Shown here piece after piece: positions 1 to 8,439 of a stretch of DNA of 60,396 nucleotides (its first letter is position 1; the number at the start of each line of letters is the position of its first letter). The notes under the pieces are model-generated. The model did not search any database and was not told the origin of the DNA. It worked only from the letters and a program-made list of their open reading frames with translations. Made by a program: the position numbers and the translations under genes. Source of the DNA: an uncultured Acidimicrobiaceae bacterium (GTDB lineage Bacteria > Actinomycetota > Acidimicrobiia > Acidimicrobiales > SZUA-35); assembly GCA_947259095.1 (NCBI GenBank), contig CAMYLA010000014.1:1-60396 (forward strand). The letters are read 5' to 3'.

Positions 1-2
1 CC

Positions 3-116
3 AGGTCACCCGGCCGGGATGCACCGGGTTATCTCAACGTTGCGGCTCAGATGTATGAACGGGTGGCGCTTCGTGCGTTGAACCCGGGAAGGAGGCGGCC
101 GTGGCCTTCCCGCTGA
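3..116 (+). CDS. C-terminal end of an unidentified upstream gene (cut by window edge)
   Basis: An open frame enters from the left edge and stops at a TGA at 114-116. It encodes about 37 residues including GYLNVAAQMYERVALRALNP. It overlaps the next start (101) by 16 bases, which is usual in this genome. I do not recognise the family. A competing open frame ends at 81, so it is uncertain which frame is coding. Confidence 0.25.
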   Translation, partial: RSPGRDAPGYLNVAAQMYERVALRALNPGRRRPWPSR

Positions 117-385
117 CGCTCCACACCCGGTCGACGATCGAGGATGGGTCGCTGCGGCGATCGGTTGCCGACTCGATCGTCGAGTGGGACGACACGGTCC
201 GTGTCATCGACCTCGCCGCTGAGGTCGACGGTGAGATGGCGACGGTCGAGCTGCTGGTCGCCGGTCCGAACGAGCCGAAGCCTGCATGGCGGCTCGCGTC
301 CGGGATCGAGCGGCGGTTCGGTGGAGCGGTCGATCTCCGCCTGCTCTACCAACGCAATGAGCTCTTCGCCGTGAGCGTCCGGTGA
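101..385 (+). CDS. Stand-alone protein resembling the C-terminal domain of DUF389 membrane proteins
   Basis: 94 aa from a GTG with a strong AAGGAGG ribosome binding site six bases upstream; an in-frame stop at 56-58 rules out a longer reading frame. The sequence (PLTLHTRSTIED near the start, then VRVIDLAAEVDG, ELLVAGPNEP, PAWRLA, LLYQRNELF) matches my recollection of the soluble tail that follows the transmembrane bundle in DUF389 proteins. No membrane segment precedes it, so it is either a truncated remnant that gained a start or a real small soluble protein. The stop overlaps the next gene's GTG (GTGA), implying translational coupling. Confidence 0.5.
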   Translation: MAFPLTLHTRSTIEDGSLRRSVADSIVEWDDTVRVIDLAAEVDGEMATVELLVAGPNEPKPAWRLASGIERRFGGAVDLRLLYQRNELFAVSVR

Positions 386-1677
386 CACGGGCCCGGGCCG
401 CACTCGTCGCAGCCATCTTGATGCTGGCATCGGGATGCGTGACCGCCGGTTCGCCTGTCGCAGTCGATGACGACACCATCGAGGTCTTCGGGCCGTGGCG
501 CGGAGCGGACGCCGATCGATTCGCCGAGCTGGTTGCGCCGTTCGAGGCGTCGACGGGGATAGACGTACGCTATGTCGGCAGCGTGGACTTCGTCAGCGAC
601 CTGCGGCAGCGGGCGGGTGAGGCGAGCGATCCCCCCGATGTCGCCATTGTCCCGCAGGCGGGACTCATCCGGGACCTGGCTTCCAAAGGGTGGATCGTGC
701 CACTCCAGCCCGGGGTCGAGACGGCCGTCGAGGACAATCTCGACCCTGAGATCGCCGCGCTCGGCGAGGTCGACGGGACCGGCTACGGTTTGCCGTTCCG
801 GATCACGATCAAGAGCCTTGTCTGGTATCGTCCCGACCTGTTCGCAGCTCGAGGATGGAGCATCCCGGAGACCCTCGATGAGCTCCAGGTGCTCGTCGAC
901 AGGATCGCTACCGCCGGCGACATCGTCCCCTGGTGCGCGGGCATCCAGGCAGGATCGGCTACCGGCTGGGTGGCGACGGACTGGAGCGAGGACCTCGTAC
1001 TGCGGACGGTTGGGCCCGAACGATATCAGGGGTGGGCGAGCGGCGATATCGGCTTTGCCGATCCTGACATCGCCGCTGCGTTCACCATGTTCCGGTCGCT
1101 CGTCCTGGAGCCGGGCCGGGCCCTGGGCGGCGTGCGGGGAGTCATCGAAACCCCCGTCGACGAGTCAGTCCTGCCGTTGTTCGAGAACCCACCGCAGTGT
1201 GCGTTGCACCGGCAGGCGGACTTTGCGGCCAACTGGTTCCCCGACGGCACATCGATCGGATCCGATGGCGACGTCAACTTCTTTGTGCTCCCCGCTGCCA
1301 CTGCCGGCACCGGCGATGGGCCTCCGATCGTTGTCGGCAGCGATCAGGCCGTCCAGTTCCGCACCGGGGAGAACATCGACGCGTTCATGACATACCTGGC
1401 CGGGCCGGAGGCCGCCGCCATCTGGGCCCGTCGAGGCGGTTTCATCAGCCCCAACCTGTCGCTGCCCGATGACGCCTACCCCGACGACCACCACACGGAA
1501 CTCGCTCGAGCATTGGAGGACAGCACCGCAGTGGTCTTCGACGCTTCGGACCAGATGCCTCCGGCAATCGGATCAGACCTGCTTTGGGCTCGGATCACCG
1601 ACTGGGTCGCCAACATCGACGACTATCCGACGTTCGCAGTCGCGATCGACACCGCACGCGCCGAATCAGAGAGTTGA
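382..1677 (+). CDS. Extracellular solute-binding lipoprotein of a carbohydrate ABC transporter
   Basis: 431 aa. The N-terminus is a lipoprotein signal with lipobox LASGC (Cys19), so the mature protein should be anchored outside the cytoplasmic membrane. The body resembles family-1 sugar-binding proteins (AglE/UgpB type): an early I-E-V-F-G-P-W strand, a GLPFRITIKSLVWYRPDLF segment near residue 135-155 and a C-terminal helix cluster. Substrate is probably an alpha-glucoside or similar oligosaccharide, by family only. Start GTG at 382 overlaps the preceding stop by 4 bases. No permease or ATPase follows; partners, if any, must lie left of the window. Confidence 0.8.
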   Translation: MTRARAALVAAILMLASGCVTAGSPVAVDDDTIEVFGPWRGADADRFAELVAPFEASTGIDVRYVGSVDFVSDLRQRAGEASDPPDVAIVPQAGLIRDLASKGWIVPLQPGVETAVEDNLDPEIAALGEVDGTGYGLPFRITIKSLVWYRPDLFAARGWSIPETLDELQVLVDRIATAGDIVPWCAGIQAGSATGWVATDWSEDLVLRTVGPERYQGWASGDIGFADPDIAAAFTMFRSLVLEPGRALGGVRGVIETPVDESVLPLFENPPQCALHRQADFAANWFPDGTSIGSDGDVNFFVLPAATAGTGDGPPIVVGSDQAVQFRTGENIDAFMTYLAGPEAAAIWARRGGFISPNLSLPDDAYPDDHHTELARALEDSTAVVFDASDQMPPAIGSDLLWARITDWVANIDDYPTFAVAIDTARAESES

Positions 1678-1732
1678 CTCAGGGGCGCGCCGGCCTGGCC
1701 ATCACATCCCCCGGTCCCTCGGGTGGCGGGTA

Positions 1733-2308
1733 CTATGGCCGCCGGCCGATCAGGTCGATATACCGATCCTGCAGCGGGGCGTCCTCTCCGAGGTTGCCGG
1801 ATGGGCCGTCGCCGAACATACCGGTTTCGGGGAGCATGGCCGCCATGGGTTGGATGTCGTCCCACATGTACTGGACGACGCCGGGGTCGAGGTTGGTGTC
1901 GGCGCCGATGGCCCGGGCCAGGTCCCACGCATGGGCGCCGTAGTCTGCGATTCGGAACCCGATGAACTGCACTCGGGGGATGTCACCCATCGGGTGCGGA
2001 ACCGTCCCCTCCAGCCCACCCGGGGTCGCAAACCCGGCGTGCATCTGGTCGGCGAGCTCGTCGAAGTCGGCCACGGGATCTTCACTGTCGGTCATGAGAT
2101 CGTCGTTCAGTCCGGCCAGGACTTCCTCCCGTGAGACGCCTCCCAGGAGCTGGACCGCCATGCGGGTCCCGAGCAGCATGTGATTCACCAGTTGGCGAAC
2201 ATCCCACTCGGGGCACGGCGTCGGGAGATCCCACTGGTCTGGGGTGACCTGACCCAGGCGGGACCCGAACTCTTCTCGTGTGATTCTCAGCGCCTCGATT
2301 GCTTCCAT
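1733..2308 (-). CDS. TIGR03086-family (mycothiol-dependent DinB-like) metal-binding protein
   Basis: 191 aa with ATG at 2308, chosen because a GGGAGA site lies upstream and the family consensus begins just after it. The N-terminal helix bundle shows CPEWDVRQLVNHML, the typical metal-ligand His region of the maleylpyruvate-isomerase N-terminal domain, and HAWDLARAIG, the second hallmark near the C-terminal third. These proteins are abundant in mycothiol-producing actinobacteria and are thought to be thiol-dependent isomerases or transferases; the substrate here is unknown. Transcribed convergently with the sugar-binding lipoprotein gene. Confidence 0.85.
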   Translation of the reverse strand: MEAIEALRITREEFGSRLGQVTPDQWDLPTPCPEWDVRQLVNHMLLGTRMAVQLLGGVSREEVLAGLNDDLMTDSEDPVADFDELADQMHAGFATPGGLEGTVPHPMGDIPRVQFIGFRIADYGAHAWDLARAIGADTNLDPGVVQYMWDDIQPMAAMLPETGMFGDGPSGNLGEDAPLQDRYIDLIGRRP

Positions 2309-2518
2309 CTCGGAAGTCTCCCACAACGCCGCACGGTTGTGGCCCGAGGCTCGCCACAGCGTGCCGGGCAACCGATGGTTGGTTGCCCTACAACCCCGGA
2401 TTCCTCACCGCCTCGGCGTGGCGGGGAGGTGGCCGATGTCCGGGCTCGGCAGCCGGAATCGGGCGTTGCGGACCTTCGGCTCTGTGCAATCGGGGCCCGC
2501 TGAGCTGGAGTTGAGCAC

Positions 2519-3349
2519 ATGGTTTGTTTGTCCGCCTCGCAGCACCGGGCAACGCCGACGGCCCGTCTTGGCGGCGCCATCCTCGCCGTCGTGTTGCTGG
2601 CGGGGAGCTGCGGTGACGACGGCGCAGTGACCACGACGACAACGATCACAGGCACCGGGACCGCGTCCAGCACCACCGAGGCAGACTCGCCCGAACCGGC
2701 GGCACCTTCGAGCGCAACGGCCCCGGAGACATCGTCGACGTCGACCTCGGGCTCGGCCTCGACCACGTTGCCCGGCGAACCGATCTTCTCCTACCCGAGC
2801 GAGGGTGACACCGTGGCCGCGATGGGCGTCGCCTACGACGACGTGCTCAATGTCAGAGTCACTCCCGGCGTCGATGCCGATGTGGTGGCCACCATGGTGG
2901 CGACCGGCGATGGCGCCGTGGCAACCGGCCGAGCCCGGAAGCTGACCAAATCGATCTGGTACGAGGTGATGGTCGACGACCGGACCGGCTGGGCAAACTC
3001 CTCCTATCTCGGCTTCATGGCGTCCACCGACGACGCCACCGCCGAGTTCCTCGATGGAGGCCAACCACCCGAAGCCGAGACAATGGAGGCGCTTGGCGAG
3101 CTCGTGGCCCGGCGGTTCGCCCCAGACGATCCCGAGCCGGGACTGCGCATCGTCCAGTCGGGCGCTGCCACGCTCGGAGATCCGGCGGAGATCGGCTTCG
3201 ACGTGATCGGGGTTGGCGACGACTCGGTGGCCGGCTTTCGACTGCAGATCTTCGCTACCCCGGCCGGGGACGGCCGAGGCTTCGTCCTGCGGTCCATCGA
3301 GCGCACCACGTTCTGCTGGCGGGGGGTCGCCGACGGGCTTTGCGTCTGA
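2519..3349 (+). CDS. Secreted lipoprotein with SH3-like domain
   Basis: 276 aa. A lipoprotein signal ends at lipobox LAGSC (Cys31). It is followed by a Thr/Ser/Ala-rich linker of about 55 residues, typical of exported actinobacterial proteins. Residues about 95-170 (LNVRVTPGVDADVVATM, then a WYEV and TGWANSSYLG) have the pattern of a bacterial SH3 domain: an N-V-R-x-x-P-x opening and a G-W closing strand. The C-terminal 100 residues are unassigned; they contain two Cys (CWRG and the C-terminal CV) that could form a disulfide. Probably a cell-wall-associated binding protein. Confidence 0.7.
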   Translation: MVCLSASQHRATPTARLGGAILAVVLLAGSCGDDGAVTTTTTITGTGTASSTTEADSPEPAAPSSATAPETSSTSTSGSASTTLPGEPIFSYPSEGDTVAAMGVAYDDVLNVRVTPGVDADVVATMVATGDGAVATGRARKLTKSIWYEVMVDDRTGWANSSYLGFMASTDDATAEFLDGGQPPEAETMEALGELVARRFAPDDPEPGLRIVQSGAATLGDPAEIGFDVIGVGDDSVAGFRLQIFATPAGDGRGFVLRSIERTTFCWRGVADGLCV

Positions 3350-3493
3350 GCGGGGTCCGATCAGCGCAAGACCACCCCGGCCCTCGGGTGGACCAGGAGT
3401 GGCAGGCCGGCGTCTTCGGGACCGGCCGGTCGTGTCGGCGCGCCGGTTCACGTCGCACCTTCACCTCTGGACCTGCCTGATCTATTGACTGCT

Positions 3494-3523
3494 TAGTACT
3501 TTACATTCCTAGGTACTAGGTAT
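3494..3523 (+). promoter_or_regulatory. Candidate PadR operator and promoter
   Basis: TAGTAC at 3494-3499 and its inverse GTACTA at 3513-3518 are separated by 13 bases; inside, CCTAG-GTA-CTAGG is a 13-bp palindrome (3508-3520). TTGACT at 3485-3490 could be a -35 and TAGGTAT at 3517-3523 a -10, placing transcription start within a few bases of the GTG at 3536. PadR regulators usually repress their own operon through such dyads; the assignment is inferred from position. Confidence 0.45.
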
Positions 3524-3535
3524 CACTCTATTGAG

Positions 3536-3868
3536 GTGACCGGTATTGACCCACAGATGCTCAAAGGGCTCGTATCGCTCCTGCTGCTTGCGTTGCTCGA
3601 CGAGGGTGAGGACTACGGCTATTCGCTGGTCGTGCGGCTTCGCGATGGAGGGCTCGAAGAGGTGGCTGAGGGCACCGTGTATCCGGCACTCGCCCGCCTG
3701 GAGCAGGGTGGCTGGCTTTCAACCCATCTGGTGCCCTCGCAACGGGGGCCGGCCCGCAAGTACTACAAGATCACCGCAGCCGGCCGCCGCGAGCTTGCCT
3801 CCCAGCTCGACGCCTGGCATCGCCTGGCGAAGATCATCGACAGCGTCACGGAAGGAACCCAGCAATGA
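3536..3868 (+). CDS. PadR-family transcriptional regulator
   Basis: 110 aa. Short form of the PadR family: winged helix with LKGLVSLLLLALLDEGEDYG and the diagnostic GTVYPALARLEQGGWL recognition/wing region followed by KYYKITAAGRREL. The C-terminal dimerisation helix is short (about 20 residues), as in PadR-s1 members. Start GTG at 3536; an ATG at 3557 is possible but would cut the first helix. The gene overlaps the following small membrane ORF by ATGA, an arrangement in which PadR commonly controls a membrane protein. Confidence 0.9.
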   Translation: MTGIDPQMLKGLVSLLLLALLDEGEDYGYSLVVRLRDGGLEEVAEGTVYPALARLEQGGWLSTHLVPSQRGPARKYYKITAAGRRELASQLDAWHRLAKIIDSVTEGTQQ

Positions 3869-4148
3869 CAATCACCTCGGTCCACGTCGCGTCCCTGCTG
3901 ACGTTCGGCATCGTCTTTGTCTTCATCTTCGGAGCTGTTCGCCGCTGGCAGTACCGGGTACCGGGGCTCACGGGGCGTGCATCGATACGAGCTGCCACTT
4001 ATCAGAACGCTGGCCGCCGAAGTGGCCAGTCATTTGCTTCGGCGGTATCTGGCTGATCCTTGCGCCGTTCCTCGCCTTCCTGATCGGTGCCCGGACATGG
4101 CGGGCGTTCACCCGGAGCAGGTCGAAGCATCGGGCCGAGATCGCCTAG
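3865..4148 (+). pseudogene. Two-helix membrane protein, apparently split by a frameshift
   Basis: The ATG at 3865 overlaps the padR stop. The first frame gives one transmembrane segment (ASLLTFGIVFVFIFGAV) and ends at 4056. From about 4030 a second frame (-1) gives another convincing membrane segment (GIWLILAPFLAFLIGARTW) and a basic tail ending at the TAG at 4146-4148. Read as one gene with a single frameshift near 4030-4056 it would be a two-TM protein of about 94 aa. A sequencing error or a true mutation are equally possible; the first ORF alone could also be the real 63-aa product. Confidence 0.45.
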
Positions 4149-4302
4149 CCGATCTTGCTCGGCGGCGTTCGTCGGGATGCGCCGACCCGGGGCCATCGGT
4201 CGGCTCGACCGGGTGCGGTGACGGCTCCGGTGGGACCAAGGTCCGTTGCGGACGGCGGTTCGCTCGTTCATGCTCGGAGGCACCCAGGCGAAAGGGCCAC
4301 CG

Positions 4303-4671
4303 ATGAACGAAGCGCTCCACTTCCACGACTTTCAGATCGACCGGAACGAGCACCAGTTGGAGCCCGAGGATCGGGCCACCGCCACCTACATGGTGACCAA
4401 CCGTTGCGACTGTGTTGTGGTGACCTCGATCAACATCAGCCATCTGGAAAGGACCGATGTCAGCGGCAGGACGACGCTCGAGTGCGTGCCGGCGGTGGTG
4501 GAGGTGGCCGGTCCTCTCGGTCCGAACGAGACTCGACAGGTCTCGGTCGAGCTCGTGACCCGGGGTGAGTTGCCGGGCCGACACCCGCTGCGGTTGCAGG
4601 CGACCTACAGCTGCCGCCCCTTCCAGCCGACCGTCGATGCGGTCATGGAAGTCTCGGTGGCCGCCGACTGA
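4303..4671 (+). CDS. Hypothetical beta-rich protein with CxC motif
   Basis: 122 aa from ATG 4303 (an upstream in-frame ATG at 4270 is possible). Strands are predicted throughout; the sequence shows NRCDCVVVTSINISHL near the N-terminal third, an LECVPAVVEV strand and a YSCRPF near the end, giving four Cys that may bind metal or pair. The pattern of an extracellular-type beta sandwich (ETRQVSVELVTRGELPG) without a signal peptide is suggestive of an Ig-like fold. No family recognised. Confidence 0.6.
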   Translation: MNEALHFHDFQIDRNEHQLEPEDRATATYMVTNRCDCVVVTSINISHLERTDVSGRTTLECVPAVVEVAGPLGPNETRQVSVELVTRGELPGRHPLRLQATYSCRPFQPTVDAVMEVSVAAD

Positions 4672-4678
4672 CCGATGG

Positions 4679-4707
4679 CGGCCGAGCCGACTCACCGGCA
4701 TCGGCCG
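4679..4707. terminator. Bidirectional terminator-like hairpin
   Basis: CGGCCGA (4679-4685) pairs with TCGGCCG (4701-4707), and inside them GCCG (4686-4689) pairs with CGGC, giving about 11 bp with one bulged base and a loop of actcac. It lies between two convergent genes (stops at 4671 and 4748), where a shared terminator is expected. There is no T-run. Confidence 0.45.
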
Positions 4708-4747
4708 GAACGTCGAAGCCGGCTGGATTGTTTTCGGCCGGGCTCCG

Positions 4748-5536
4748 CTACAGCGACGAGAGGAAGCCGGCCAGGGCGACGTTCACGATGTCGGGGTGGG
4801 TCATGTTCGGCGCATGGGCCGCCCCGTCGACCACCATGACGCCGCGGCCGTCGGCGACGGCATCGACGAAGAGTCGAGCACGATCAACCGATATCGCCTG
4901 GTCATCGCCACCGTGGATGGCCAGCACCGGGCAGGCGATCTCGGCTGCCCGAGGCTGGACGTCATCTCGCGAGAGCAGCGCCTGGCCGGCGATGTTGAGG
5001 TCGGACCGCTCGAGGTTGGCGAACCATCGGGGTATCCACTCGGCCGAGAGGGTCTCGTCGCCGAGAATGAGAGCGGCCACACCTTCGGCGACCGCCTGCT
5101 GGGTCGCCTCGTCGCCGGCGGTGAAGCCGGCGAGCATGCCTCGATAGCCCTCGATCGTCTCGTCATCATCGACGTCGGCGCAGGAATCGATCAGGGCCAG
5201 GGCCCTGACCCGCCCGGGATGGGCCAGCGCGGCCCGAATCGACAGGAAGCCACCCTGGCTCATCCCGACGAACGCCGCTTGCTCGACTCCGCAGGCGTCG
5301 AGCACGGCAACGGCGTCGTCGGCAGAATCCCAGTAGGTGAACGGGCCGTTGGCCGGTGTGTCGCCAAAGCCCCGCTCATCCCATCGGATACAGCGGTAGT
5401 CGGCCGACAATGCCTCGAGCTGGGCATCGAACATGGTGTGATCCATCAGGAAGCCGTGGCTGAACAAGACCGCCGGCCCGTCGCCGCCACTGTCCTCGTA
5501 GCGAATCGGCGTGTCGTTCACAATCGTGGTTGCCAT
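4748..5536 (-). CDS. Alpha/beta-fold hydrolase
   Basis: 262 aa with ATG at 5536 (the family's N-terminal strand begins immediately). HGF at 27-29 forms the oxyanion region, GMSQGG (91-96) carries nucleophile Ser93, HGGDDQA provides the acid Asp and GAAHAPNMTHP the catalytic His. The size and the short cap fit haloperoxidase/3-oxoadipate enol-lactonase-like esterases; the substrate cannot be told. It stands alone, convergent with the CxC protein and divergent from the LLM oxidoreductase. Confidence 0.85.
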   Translation of the reverse strand: MATTIVNDTPIRYEDSGGDGPAVLFSHGFLMDHTMFDAQLEALSADYRCIRWDERGFGDTPANGPFTYWDSADDAVAVLDACGVEQAAFVGMSQGGFLSIRAALAHPGRVRALALIDSCADVDDDETIEGYRGMLAGFTAGDEATQQAVAEGVAALILGDETLSAEWIPRWFANLERSDLNIAGQALLSRDDVQPRAAEIACPVLAIHGGDDQAISVDRARLFVDAVADGRGVMVVDGAAHAPNMTHPDIVNVALAGFLSSL

Positions 5537-5738
5537 GGCGAGACCATAGTTGAGCGATCCAGGCCGCGCCCCTGACACCCTCGGCTCACCCCCTGCTGGC
5601 ACCGGGATCGGGCCGTGGCCGGCGCCGACCGGATGGAGGAGCAGCCGGCCACCCCGCCACGATGAACGCTAGATTCGGGGTACCCGCTCGCGGCTGCGGC
5701 CGACCCCCGGCCTGCGTGCGCCAACCGGAGGACGAACG

Positions 5739-6737
5739 ATGACCAGACTCGGCTACCAGATTCCCAACTTCAGCTATCCCGGAGGGAGCAACGCCACCGT
5801 GTTCGAGGCGGTCGCGGCTCAGGCCGAGGCCGCAGATGCAGCCGGGTTCGACTCGGTTGTGGTGATGGACCATCTCTACCAACTCCCCGGATTGGGCGAC
5901 CCGGACCAGATCATGTTGGAGTGCTACACGGTGCTGGCCGCGCTGTCGCAACGCACGGCGTCGGCCCGCCTGGGGGCCATGGTGACCGGCAACACCTACC
6001 GTAACCCGGGCCTGCTGGCCAAGATCGTGACCACGCTCGACGTGGTGTCGGCCGGTCGGGCGATGTTGAACATCGGCGCCGGTTGGTTCGAGCGGGAACA
6101 CGTCGACTTCGGTTTCGAGTTCGGAACCTTCACCGATCGTTTCGAGAAGTTGGAGGAGGCGCTACAGATCATCGTCCCGATGCTGCGAGGTGGGCGTCCG
6201 TCGCTGGAGGGCACGCACTATCGGGCAAATGAGATCATCAACAACCCGGCGCCCATCGGCCGGATCCCGGTGATGATCGGCGGCAACGGCGAAACGAAGA
6301 CGCTGCGCATGGTGGCCCAGTACGCAGACGAGTCGAACCTCACCTGCGGTCGGGCCGAGGTGCCGCAGAAGGTGGAGGCTCTGGCCGCCCATTGCCAACG
6401 TCTCGGCCGTGACCGCTCGGAGATCACGCAGTCGTGGCTTCGTCGGGCCCACATCGCCCCCACGATGGAGCAGGCCCGAGCCGAGATGGCCGACTTCATG
6501 GCCGCTCGCGGGGTGGACTATGCGGGGATGGACGACGACGCCCGCACCGCCTTCGAAGCCGACTGGGTGTTCGGCGACCCCGACGCGGTGGCCGCCACCC
6601 TGGTCGAGGATCTCTCGCTGGGGATCGAGGGCTATGTGCTGTCGCTGGTGGCAAACGGCCACAACCCCGAGCGGGTGGCGCTGCTCGGCGAGACGGCAAC
6701 GAAAGCCCTGGGCCCGGTTGCGGCGGGAACGGCGTGA
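5739..6737 (+). CDS. LLM-class (F420-type) flavin-dependent oxidoreductase
   Basis: 332 aa, ATG 5739 with GGAGG seven bases upstream. The luciferase-like TIM barrel is recognisable from FDSVVVMDHLYQLPG, the SARLGAMVTGNTYRNPGLLAK segment and GRAMLNIGAGW, followed by IPVMIGGNGETKTLRM in the second half. Members of this subfamily in actinobacteria usually use coenzyme F420, but FMN cannot be excluded from sequence alone. Its TGA overlaps the start of the next gene (TGATG), so the two are probably co-translated. Confidence 0.9.
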   Translation: MTRLGYQIPNFSYPGGSNATVFEAVAAQAEAADAAGFDSVVVMDHLYQLPGLGDPDQIMLECYTVLAALSQRTASARLGAMVTGNTYRNPGLLAKIVTTLDVVSAGRAMLNIGAGWFEREHVDFGFEFGTFTDRFEKLEEALQIIVPMLRGGRPSLEGTHYRANEIINNPAPIGRIPVMIGGNGETKTLRMVAQYADESNLTCGRAEVPQKVEALAAHCQRLGRDRSEITQSWLRRAHIAPTMEQARAEMADFMAARGVDYAGMDDDARTAFEADWVFGDPDAVAATLVEDLSLGIEGYVLSLVANGHNPERVALLGETATKALGPVAAGTA

Positions 6738-7150
6738 TGGCGGCACGGCCGGTCGGCAGGACCCGGGACGCCGGCTGGCAGATCGGGGTGTCTCGTACGA
6801 TCGGCGTCGACGTGGACACCGCCTGGAAGTACCTGATCTCCGATGATGGCCTGGCGGTGTGGCTCGGGACCGGCGTTACCACGCCGCTGCGGAAGGGCCA
6901 GGCCTACGAGACCGACCAGGGCGTCACCGGCGAGATCCGCTCCCTGCGGGACCACGATCGGATCCGGCTGACCTGGCAGCCGCTCGATCGGCCCGATCAC
7001 GCCACGGTCCAGATCGCGGTGACACCGGCGGCGAGAGGCTGCACCCTGCGATTCCACACCGAGCGCCTGCAGGACGGCCGGGAGCGCGAGGCCATGCGAA
7101 CGCACTGGAAGGCCATCGCCGACCAGATCGAGTACCAGCTCAGCCGATAG
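6737..7150 (+). CDS. SRPBCC / AHSA1-like domain protein
   Basis: 137 aa starting inside the stop of the LLM oxidoreductase (TGATG). The START-like fold shows in VSRTIGVDVDTAWKYLIS, a VWLG loop, the strand RIRLTWQP and the C-terminal helix HWKAIADQIEYQL. Such proteins bind hydrophobic ligands or act as Hsp90-ATPase-activator homologues; in actinobacteria they are often annotated as SRPBCC domain proteins. Coupling to the oxidoreductase suggests a shared small-molecule substrate, which is inference. Confidence 0.8.
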   Translation: MAARPVGRTRDAGWQIGVSRTIGVDVDTAWKYLISDDGLAVWLGTGVTTPLRKGQAYETDQGVTGEIRSLRDHDRIRLTWQPLDRPDHATVQIAVTPAARGCTLRFHTERLQDGREREAMRTHWKAIADQIEYQLSR

Positions 7151-7174
7151 GCGGTCGTCGGCCGGGCCGCTGAA

Positions 7175-7480
7175 GCTCGGCGGCGGATCCCGGACCGGGC
7201 GCTGGGGACTCGCACCGACCGGCGTTCGCCGCGGCTACTGGGCCAGCCACAGCAGCACCGCTTTGACTTGGTGGCGGCCGACGACGGTCCGGGCGTCGAG
7301 GTCGACCGGCAGCTGCGGTCCAATGGTGCCCAGAACAGGGCCGATCGGTTGGCTGCGGTCGACGGTAAGCTGCTGATCCAATCGATCCCGGATCGTGGCA
7401 CCACGGTCACCGCGTGGGTCCCTGCGGCGGCCGGGCGGCAGGAATCGTTTCGAACGACCTCGAGGAGTCATAACCGATGA
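7175..7480 (+). pseudogene. Remnant of a histidine-kinase ATPase domain
   Basis: The frame is open from 7175 but has no proper domain upstream. From about 7274 it reads DDGPGV (G1 box), then NGAQNRADRLAAVDGKL and PDRGTTVTAWVP, which is the end of the HATPase domain in LiaS/NarX-type sensor kinases; the sensor, dimerisation helices and N box are absent. Only about 70 residues could be made from the TTG at 7268. The stop overlaps the following kinase ATG by 4 bases, so it may still serve as a translational leader. Confidence 0.5.
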
Positions 7481-8364
7481 TCGTCTCCTGTGGTGAAGCA
7501 CTGGTCGACCTGGTACCAGACCCGGTTCCCGGAGGTGGTCCGATGAACGTGGCCGTGGCGGCGGCCCGGTTGGATGCACCGAGCGCCTTCGTCGGTTGCG
7601 TTTCGACCGACGCCAACGGGGAGTTGATCTGGCGCCATCTCGTCTCGAACGGGGTCGACGTTCGGGCCGCACAACGGGCCGATGCGCCGACCGCCCGAGC
7701 CATCATCGAGCACACCCCGCGGCTGGCCTTCCGCTTCGAGGGCCTTGGCACCGCCGACACCATGTTGGACTCGGTGGACCTGGCACCACTCGGTGGCGGC
7801 CCCCACATCCTCCACGGAGGGACGCTCGGCTTGTTCCGGGGTCGCACCGCCGAGTCCCTGGCCGGGCTGGTGGAGCGTCACGATGGACTTGTCTCCCTCG
7901 ACCCGAACATCCGGCCGCAGATCATCGACGATCCTGTGGCGTGGCACGGCTATCACGAGCGGTGGTTGGCCAGAACCGACGTGTACAAGGCATCCGACGA
8001 GGACCTCGAGTGGATCTGGTCCGACCGGTCGGCGGAGTCCTCAGCCGCATGGTTGGTCGACGCCGGCGTTACCGCAGTGGTACTGACCCGAGGTGCGGAC
8101 GGGCTCACCATCCTCACCGCCGACGGCGAGGTGACGGTGCCGGCTCCGGCCACCTCGGTGGTTGACACGGTAGGGGCGGGGGACACCATCGTCGCCACCA
8201 TGCTCACCTCCCTTTTCGAACACGGTGTCACCGAAGCCGGCTCGCTGTCCGAGCTGGGCCACGCCGAGTGGGAGCGCTTCGGGCGACGAGCGGTGGTGGC
8301 CGCCGCCGTGACCTGTTCCCGCCCCGGTGCCGACCCACCCCGTCGGGCCGAGCTGGACTGGTAA
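7477..8364 (+). CDS. PfkB-family carbohydrate kinase (fructokinase-like)
   Basis: 295 aa. The ribokinase fold is clear: CGEALVDLVPDP at the start, GGGPMNVAVAAARL (PfkB signature 1 region), and near the C-terminus DTVGAGDTIVATML, whose Asp is the catalytic base. Length and the GEALVD opening favour fructokinase over ribokinase. It phosphorylates a sugar in the cytoplasm using ATP; fructose is a guess from the family. It starts within the stop of the kinase remnant and is the last gene before the SOS-box ORF. Confidence 0.85.
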   Translation: MIVSCGEALVDLVPDPVPGGGPMNVAVAAARLDAPSAFVGCVSTDANGELIWRHLVSNGVDVRAAQRADAPTARAIIEHTPRLAFRFEGLGTADTMLDSVDLAPLGGGPHILHGGTLGLFRGRTAESLAGLVERHDGLVSLDPNIRPQIIDDPVAWHGYHERWLARTDVYKASDEDLEWIWSDRSAESSAAWLVDAGVTAVVLTRGADGLTILTADGEVTVPAPATSVVDTVGAGDTIVATMLTSLFEHGVTEAGSLSELGHAEWERFGRRAVVAAAVTCSRPGADPPRRAELDW

Positions 8365-8403
8365 GCGGATCCCGTTCCGTAACGCGGCGCACCCCGTCGA
8401 CGC

Positions 8404-8433
8404 TTGCTATCGAACAGTTGTTCGATCTAGGGT
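8404..8433 (+). promoter_or_regulatory. SOS (LexA) box inside a leaderless promoter
   Basis: ATCGAACAGTTGTTCGAT at 8409-8426 is a perfect 7+4+7 palindrome and matches exactly the mycobacterial LexA consensus TCGAAC-N4-GTTCGA. It lies between a possible -35 TTGCTA (8404-8409) and -10 TAGGGT (8428-8433); the latter is 6 bases before the ATG at 8440. LexA bound here would block the promoter, so the downstream ORF should be DNA-damage inducible. Confidence 0.8.
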
Positions 8434-8439
8434 TGCACC

